Positions 57,088 to 64,000 of a stretch of DNA of 64,000 nt are shown here, in pieces. The position numbers were made by a program, and so were the translations under genes. The notes below the pieces were generated by a model. That model made no database searches. It was not told where the DNA came from and worked only from the letters and a program-made list of their open reading frames with translations. The DNA comes from Adineta steineri (Eukaryota; Rotifera; Eurotatoria; Adinetida; Adinetidae), in the NCBI GenBank assembly GCA_905250115.1, contig CAJNOI010000062.1, positions 449,024 to 513,023 on the forward strand, read 5' to 3'. How positions within the stretch are numbered: position 1 is the first letter of the stretch; the number at the start of each line of letters is the position of its first letter.

Positions 57088-59718
57088 ATGAATACGTCTA
57101 CAAATCTCGCAACATCACCATCATCATCTTCATCAGTTCCTATTTCAACATTAAATCTTGATAAACAAGAACCTGATGTTGATGCAATTAAAATGTTCTG
57201 TGGACAAATTCCACGTAATATGAATGAATCAGAATTACGTGAAATATTTGAACAGTTTGGTCCTGTCTTTCAATTAAATATTTTACGTGACAAACAAACT
57301 GGTGAATCAAAAGGTTGTTGTTTTGTTACGTATTATACGAGAAAAGCAGCATTAGATGCACAAAATGCTCTACATAATTTACGTACATTAAATGGTAGTC
57401 ATCATCCAGTACAAATGAAACCAGCTGATACAGAAAATCGTAATGGTAGTAATTAAAGAGAAAACAAAAATATTCTTTATTGTTCATTTTTTTTGTTATT
57501 ATTTTAGAACGAAAATTATTTGTTGGAATGGTATCAAAAAGTTTTGATGAACAAAGTATTCGTGTACTTTTTCAATCGTATGGCTCTATTGAAGATTGTA
57601 CAATACTTCGAGATGCTAATGGGAAAAGTCGAGGTAAAAATTAAAGTTTAATACGAAAACAAAAAATTTGACTCTGTAAATATTTACTAATTATAGGATG
57701 TGCTTTTATTACATTTCAAAAACGTCAATGTGCTATAAATGCAATAAAATCTATGCATCAATCTCAAACAATGGAGGTTAATATTTTAAAGTTTATTTTA
57801 TTTAAGAATTTATTTAATTATTTATTTAGGGTTGTTCATCTCCACTTGTTGTTAAATTTGCTGATACACCAAAAGATAAAGAAACAAAAAAAATTCAACA
57901 ACAATTTCCAAATTATAATAATGTTCTTATGCAACAAATGACTCCTGGAAATTCGATAGTAATACATATATTTATTATCTGTTTAGGTTTAGATTTAATA
58001 ATTCATTTTTTTTCTTTCTAGCCTAATCCGCAACATATGAACACATATAATTTTATACCGGAATTGAGTAATTTAGTATTACTTCAACAATTATTAAAGA
58101 ATTATGGTTTTATTGGTAACAATGGCAATAGTAAGAATTCAATAAAAGAATAGACTTTTTATTAATATTTTTTTTAAGCTATTAATTTTCCAGCATTGAA
58201 TAATCTATTACAAATGTTTACAAATAATATGAATTTAAATCCGAATAAACTACCTATATTAGTACCATCGAATTCATCATCAAATATGACTTCAAGTTCT
58301 CAAAATGGAAGTAATCAATCATTAAATCTTCACGAACAACAACAACAACAACAACATACACTTAATTCACCTCGATCACCATTATCATCGAATTCAAATA
58401 ATACTTCGTATAATACTGATTCTTCTGTACTTATGTGTGGATTAAATACAAATAGTCCACAAAATACTCATATTAATCCAAATAATAATTTAACATCAAC
58501 TATATCAACATCCAATAATAATCTTTATCCACCTACAATGCCTCCAGTCTATGCCAATAATGTTAATTCATTAGCAAATGCTACTGCAGGTTAGTTCATA
58601 TTCAATTATTAACTTGACTTTTAATTTAATCTATACGATTTAGATGCTCATCACAATCTACAAAATCTTGTTGCAATGTCTCAAGTAAATAATGGAGGTA
58701 AAAAATGAAAATTTTATTCACTACAATTCCTAATCAATTATAATTAAAAGGTCTTTTATCAACAACGAATCCATCTGCAGCAGCAGCAGCTGGTATGTCT
58801 TATCTAATTATTCACTAAACTAATATCTAAAAATATAGATTAAATCATTACAATTAAAGAATACAGAAACGATAATAATAATTTTAAAGTAATGTAGTCT
58901 CGATTGATTCATCAATAGAACTTATAAATATTAGACAGAAATTTTTCTATTACGTACGATTTCTAATTATTAGTATATGATAAAGCAACAAGGGTTGCAT
59001 CATATAAACAGAAGACTTACAATTACAAAATAAATTTGAATTATACATATGTAAGGATGCTCAATGATTTGCTGTAACAGTATAAAAAAATTGTAGAAAG
59101 AAATATAGAATTACTTAACATAGATAAGAATTCTTTGAATTTACAATCTTCTATTCTAGCTTCGTTTCCTGTTTTTCCATCATCATCATATATATCTTCT
59201 CAAGTAGCTGGTAAACATACTGAAGGTTTGTTTTCAATCAATTTTTTTTTGAGTTCCTTTAATATATATTACATTTTTTTACAATTAGGTCCGGATGGTG
59301 CAAATCTTTTTATTTATCATTTACCACAAGAATACAGTGATACAGATTTAGCTCAAGCTTTTGCACCTTACGGACCAATTATATCTGCTAAAGTATTTGT
59401 TGATAAAACAACAAATCGAAGTAAATGTTTTGGTAAATATTTTGTTTTTTGTATTGAATATTTTTTATTAACGTTCATTTCTTTTTTCAAGGTTTTGTTA
59501 GTTATGATAATCCAGCATCGGCACAAGCAGCTATAAATCAAATGAATGGTTGTCAAATTGGAATGAAACGACTTAAAGTTCAATTAAAAAAACATCGTAT
59601 TGAAACAAATAATAACTTAAATAGTCCAACTAGCAATCAGATTCAAGCAACTATCAATAATAGTTCAAACAATCATAATGGAAATTCACCTTCAACATCA
59701 ATAAAATCTTCCTATTAA
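57088..59718 (+). CDS. CELF/Bruno-like RNA-binding protein with three RRMs
   Basis: Binds GU-rich RNA to control splicing, translation and decay. RRM1 is [20 protein letters not shown]...[14 protein letters not shown], ending [18 protein letters not shown]2 is [14 protein letters not shown]...GCAFITF, ending [25 protein letters not shown], a CELF signature. A long linker rich in Asn, Ser and Gln follows (poly-Gln at about 58337; small Ala-rich exon to 58792). RRM3 is [21 protein letters not shown]...[20 protein letters not shown], then KRLKVQLKK; stop TAA 59716-59718. About 11 exons; intron 58793-59159 is the longest. Closest to CELF1/2 (etr-1). Confidence 0.93.
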
Positions 59719-60590
59719 ATAGATTTAGTATGTTTATATATACATATATATATGTATCGTTTATTTCTTAAACGTTTTTATTTCAAATATACGCACATAT
59801 TGTTGTTTTTATTGTCTTTGTATTATATCTATTGTCGTTATATTGACTAACAAAAGATATATTAACACTTCGTTTGCATGATTGTATAAGTATATTTGTG
59901 GAATTTCTTCCTATTACTCTCTTTTTTCTTTGCAGTGTTATCTTATAGATTCTTTTTATTGTTATTATTAGTCTTGAACATTTTACATATTTTTTTTTTC
60001 TTATTTAACTTCTTCTCTTTTTTTTTCTTTTCTTTTAAAGCGAAACTATATGCCTAACTATCTTTTCTCGTTTCTCTTTATTCAGTGTTCGGTTTTTAAC
60101 TGTATGTTTTTTGATCGTTGATTGTTTATCGTTGTTGTTTTTCTGTATTGAAATAACACGACTATTATAACGAACAGAAACTAAAAAAAACAAAGAATCC
60201 CAAGTTTTTTTTGCTTCTAATGACAAATGAAAAATGTAAGAATGGTATTAATAATAATCGAATAAAAATCTCCTTTGTCATGCTTCATTCATGAGATTCA
60301 TTTCTAGTAAAGGATTATTTTGTTGTATATAGAAGGGTATAAAAATATTGTTGAAGTTTTTCTTAGACTTGAGTGATCGATATAGCAATTGATATTCTCT
60401 ATGCGTAACCTTGAAAAAAACGGTGTCAATTTTTCAATATATTTACTTTAAAATACAATAGAACAAATTGTTGAACGTAGAATAATATTAAGTTTTAATA
60501 AATGCGAGTTTAAATTGAAATTGAATTAATATGTATTGGGTTAAAAATATTAGTTTTTAGAGAAAAATAAAAATCACTGTTTGAAAATTA
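59719..60590. other. 3' region of CELF and convergent spacer
   Basis: T-rich tracts (about 59990-60040) and AATAAA signals suggest a long CELF 3' UTR. No separate gene seen. Confidence 0.5.
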
Positions 60591-61159
60591 TTAAATTGGT
60601 AAATCATTTTTTTCGTCTTTAACTGAAGTATCTTGATTAACCATATGTTTACGTGTTAACCAATGATTTGGTATAAGAACATCACCTAAATCATCGAAAG
60701 ATTGTTTCACTGAAGAAACAACTTCTGAAACAGTTAATATTGGTTTAATTTCATATAGATTTTGCATTTCCGAAATAATATAATTCTCATTTGAATCATA
60801 ATATTGACTACCATCTTTCTCTGATTCAATATCATCAATATCGTATTCAGATTTAGATAATTTTTTTGTGAGACGTTTCATTCTATATAGCATAGGACTT
60901 ATAAAATATAAAGAATTTCTGAAAGATTTACCCTAAATAAGTTAAACCCGTTCCAATAATGGTAATTAAAATAGATCCAATTATCATACCAATTATATAA
61001 GAATAATTACATGTGACTGTCATATCTATGGAAATTATACAGTAGTAATTAAATATATAATAATTAATCAAATTACAAACTTTTATTTGATTCTTCTTCT
61101 GCAACAACTAAATTTTGTAAAATGAAAAAAAAACTTATGATGATAGTTAAAAACATCAT
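60591..61159 (-). CDS. Small type I single-pass membrane protein (about 155 aa)
   Basis: Three exons. Exon 1 (ATG 61157-61159) gives signal peptide MMFLTIIISFFFILQNLVVA and EEESNK. Exon 2 gives NMTVTCNYSYIIGMIIG and helix SILITIIGTGLTYL. Exon 3 gives PMLYRMKRLTKKLSKSEYD and a Ser/Asp-rich tail ending SVKDEKNDLPI-stop. The ectodomain is only about 15 residues with two N-glycosylation sites (NMT, NYS). The tail has a basic stop-transfer cluster and several Tyr. No family recognised. The first donor is GTTTGT, weaker than usual. Confidence 0.6.
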
Positions 61160-62040
61160 TTTCAATCAAATAAATGCTTTCGTTTTTTTTTCTTATATAT
61201 ATATATGTACCTGTAAATTAATAATTTCATCATCAGACGAATATATGTTGATTCTATCAAGTGAATATTATATAGAATTGATCAACAATATTTGCTCTTG
61301 GCAATAAATTATTTTTCATTTGGGTAATTACTATTGAATGAATGAAAAGTAACGACTTTATTTTGTCCTTGTTATGAGAAAGAAAAACAAGAATATATTT
61401 ATCTACTCATTAATCTAGCCTATTTCGATGATATATTGAGAAGTTTTACATAGAAAGAATATATTATTACTTCAAATATCTTAATCAATAAACATCTAAT
61501 GTATTCATGATTTTTTTTAAGTAAAATTGTTTCAAAGACGTAATTTCAATTAGATCTCTTTTATGTGATATATAGATATATATTCAAGATTGTTCAAAGA
61601 GCATGAACTGTAAAACTTAGAAAAAGCAATGAGAGTGCGTATGTAAGTATTTTTTTTTCTTTCATCTACCTACACCAGATTTTCATGACATAGGTCATAG
61701 AGTAGCTTGATTCAAATCTTCGAATTCGTGTCCATTAGCATCAATCAAAAACCGGTTAAGAAAAACACTATGGAATCATCCTGTAACAAGTGAAAAATTC
61801 TTATTGATGTTGATAATTTCAGTTCGTTTGATCTGCATCTGGCAGAGATATTTAAATTTCTTACCAATATGTTATTGATGGAACGTCATGTACATTTGAT
61901 TTCCATATCATAAATGAAGAGAAAAAAAGCAATGGTAAAACAGTCATCACACCTTTCGCCAACAGGATGATATATGTATTTCGAGATTAACTATAATAAA
62001 AACGATGAGAAAGTATCTTTTTCTTTGTGACCATATAGAA
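61160..62040. other. Intergenic region, nothing seen
   Basis: A/T-rich spacer of 0.9 kb with an AT microsatellite near 61195-61206. No feature supported. Confidence 0.5.
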
Positions 62041-62660
62041 TCACTGCGTCAACGCAAATGACTGAATAGATTCTTCTCGCTGTTGACGGTAAGTTGCCAA
62101 GCAATCAAGACCATAGCCATAGATGGGCGTTGTTGCATCTTTTCGAAGAATTTGGATGAAAGTATGACTTTGATCCGGATACTGGTATGAAAAATAAACA
62201 GTTTCATTGTCTTCATGACAGAATTGATTACTATATTCAGTTTCAATCATCGGACAATGGAATACGTTGGCATATGCCTCAATTACTTGGTCATAATTTG
62301 GACGCTTTTGATCGTAAAATAATCGAATTGAAATGTGAAATAGCTCTTCATTCACAAACAAAAAGCAGATATATATGGTGGAATAAATTTGGTGATTTGA
62401 TCACCAAAGTGACTTAAATGTAACCAAAAATATCTAACAACATTGTGTTTGTATTCGGTAGCTTGTAGTGATCTGTTCCACTGTGTTGTACGAAACTGTC
62501 GTGGAAGGTGAGTATTAATATTTTGTGGACTATCTCCAAATTGAAAATTATCGAAATCTGGTTTCCATATTTCTGATACGATTATTGACTCTTCTGCTGT
62601 CATGGAATAGAGTACAGATTCTTGATTGAAATGACTAATTTGATTGTCGCCTAATAAACT
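62041..62660 (-). pseudogene. Unrecognised coding sequence with a -1-type frame break
   Basis: An upstream frame (NQISHFNQESVLYS...SEIWKPDFDNFQFGD...RYFWLHLSHFGDQITKF) stops near 62352. A different frame continues at once (FVNEELFHISIRLFYDQKRPNYDQVIEAYANVF...YFSYQYPDQSHTFIQIL) to a stop at 62041. Composition on both sides is protein-like and the overlap is only about 10 bp, so a single-base frameshift in one gene is the simple reading. No convincing intron removes it. Upstream the frame runs into the TGTGGG repeat, giving Pro/Thr/His-rich non-protein sequence. Family unknown; a sequencing error is possible. Confidence 0.5.
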
Positions 62661-62678
62661 GCCTGCTTTTTCAGGAAG

Positions 62679-62802
62679 ATGTGTGGGTGTGGGTGGGTGT
62701 GGGGCGGTTGTGGGTGTGGATGTTGGTGGGTGTGGAGGTTGTTGAAGGTGTGAATTGATCGTGTTAAGAACAGTCACACCCACCCACCCACACCCACACC
62801 TT
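62679..62802. repeat. Largest telomere-like foldback repeat
   Basis: The G-rich arm of TGTGGG/TGGGTG units spans 62679-62750 and the C-rich arm CACACCCACCCACCCACACC spans about 62774-62802, with a 23-nt spacer. It has the same G-then-C orientation as the copies at 4404, 10748 and 47998. It abuts the broken gene at 62041-62660. Confidence 0.85.
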
Positions 62803-63767
62803 ACCAGATATCCATCCCAACATAAAACTAAACTCTTATTGTTCGGGAATATACACGAACAGTAATTGGCGTTTGCTCTTCGAACAATTACAACTAATCA
62901 TAGGAGTAAACAACCATCAAACTCGCTCGCTCCAAAACCGCGCAAAAACGAAACGGAAACTGACACTCCTCATTTTCTACTTCCACCGGAGCACATATCA
63001 TGAAACCAAACTAATATTGCTGCCGGGTAAAATAAAAAAACTTACTGAAAACTTATCATGATCAAAGCAAACACCAGCAGAACTTGTTCTAACTAACCAG
63101 ACCGGTTATCGGAATATGTAGGTTCGAGTCCTACTCTGGATTTATGATCCTTATTTAATAAGTTTCTCATACTTATTAATGCGTATCTGTGGATGCATAC
63201 GTTTCGAAATTTAAAAGACTCTCGTTGTGGATAAATCCTACAGATTTATAGTTAGAATTCTTTAAGATAACTAATTCAAACACACCCTCACCCTCCGTAA
63301 TATCTATTATTCACTGATCAAAATTCTAGCTTTCTATTGATAAAATTGAAAATTTTGACTTTTACTTATATGTAATAAATAGATCATTTTACAATGACTT
63401 ATTGATGACTCCAATACTGACCATCCAATATTCACACTGACCGTATACATATTTTCTTACTAGTCATTTTATTTATTACATTTATCACATCGATGGTATA
63501 GTCCGGAAAAATATTTGACATCTACGTTCATATTTACTTTCTTAAACATAATATCTACTTGGATTTACTGATGATGACTTGTTTTCTATCAAACCTTTCT
63601 TTCTTGACAACCATTATTCACATTGTATTTCATAATATAATTAAGACTCGTACTTTATTTAGTTAATAACAATTTTACAAAAGCGTTTCATGATTAAGCA
63701 GTTTAATTACAACATCAAAATTTATAAATTTAGTCAATAAATGAAAATATTGTTCTGTCGATTTCAA
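62803..63767. other. Intergenic region with a tRNA-like 3' half
   Basis: No coding gene supported. At 63095-63143, CCAGA / TCTGG could pair around a hairpin and a perfect T-arm GTAGG-TTCGAGT-CCTAC. No D-arm or A box is found upstream, so this is a tRNA fragment or tRNA-derived repeat. Confidence 0.5.
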
Positions 63768-64000
63768 TCAATAGAGCTCTGCACTGTTGAGAAAACCACT
63801 ATAAATACATCCACCAGCAGCTAATACTGTTCCATTTCCTAATACAGATGCTGTATGATAGTATCGTGCGACATTCATGTTTCCTGTAGTTGTCCAAATA
63901 CCTGCTGTTGGATCATATAACTCAGCACTGTTGAGATAACCACTACTAGTACCACTACCACCAGCAACTAATACTTTTCCATTTCCTAATACAGATGCTG
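63768..64000 (-). CDS. Kelch-repeat protein, 3' end only
   Basis: The frame enters from the right window edge and ends NSAELY-stop (63768-63770). About 77 residues are visible: one full kelch repeat of 49 residues (ASVLGNGKVLVAGGSG...LNSAELYDPTAGIWTTTGNMNVARYYHT) and half of the next (ASVLGNGTVLAAGGC...NSAELY). The GG doublet and spaced Tyr/Trp define a beta-propeller blade. The two copies are nearly identical in DNA, indicating recent internal duplication. The L-P/N-x-GxVLVAGG...AELYDP..GxW form is the type common in bacteria. The propeller ends mid-blade, as is usual when the first strand closes the ring. Confidence 0.85.
   Translation of the reverse strand, partial: ASVLGNGKVLVAGGSGTSSGYLNSAELYDPTAGIWTTTGNMNVARYYHTASVLGNGTVLAAGGCIYSGFLNSAELY

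Overview
The window is nuclear DNA from a small, intron-rich animal genome, most probably a bdelloid rotifer. The DNA is strongly A/T-rich. Most genes are cut by many 50-70 bp GT-AG introns. Animal genes (axonemal dynein, KMT2C/D-type methyltransferase, CELF, FKBP6, Ig/FN3 receptors) lie beside gene types bdelloids are known for carrying from non-animal sources: a plant-type PLS pentatricopeptide protein, a bacterial-looking glycosyltransferase and kelch repeats. Runs of TGTGGG, which I recall as the bdelloid telomere unit, are scattered through introns and spacers. The species call is inference; no rRNA or mitochondrial marker is present.

Layout. 1-13459 (+): 3' two thirds of an outer-arm axonemal dynein heavy chain (DNAH9/11/17 type). 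One intron holds an intron-containing tRNA-Leu(CAA), another a perfect 277-bp inverted repeat, and others telomere-like foldbacks. 14523-20615 (-): a compact Trr/KMT2C/D histone H3K4 methyltransferase with two hAT-type MITEs in its introns. 22241-25421 (+): a probable F-box/leucine-rich-repeat gene in which every repeat is one 84-bp exon. 27009-27872 (-): a calexcitin/SCP-like EF-hand protein. 29563-30183 (-): a secreted eight-cysteine orphan. 30968-31591 (+): dihydrofolate reductase. 33087-35195 (+): a basic, many-exon orphan. 36739-38641 (+) and 38660-45047 (-): two convergent Ig-superfamily genes, the second a large Ig/FN3 receptor with a PDZ-ligand tail. 45261-45360: assembly gap. 45361-47704 (-): PPR gene running into the gap. 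48819-49397 (+): 5-formyl-THF cyclo-ligase. 49443-50477 (-): single-pass membrane orphan. 51363-52303 (+): GT2 glycosyltransferase. 53121-53388 (-): 53-aa mini-gene. 54064-55754 (-): FKBP6/Shutdown. 57088-59718 (+): CELF RNA-binding protein. 60591-61159 (-): small type I membrane protein. 62041-62660 (-): frameshifted unknown. 63768-64000 (-): end of a kelch-repeat gene.

There is no operon logic; neighbours are mostly unrelated. Two folate enzymes (DHFR, MTHFS) lie 17 kb apart and two Ig genes are adjacent. The most distinctive structural signals are the exon-per-repeat LRR array, a dispersed foldback family with telomere-like arms, the long perfect palindrome, three MITEs with 8-bp target duplications (two exact, one 7/8), and the plant-type PPR gene cut by the gap.
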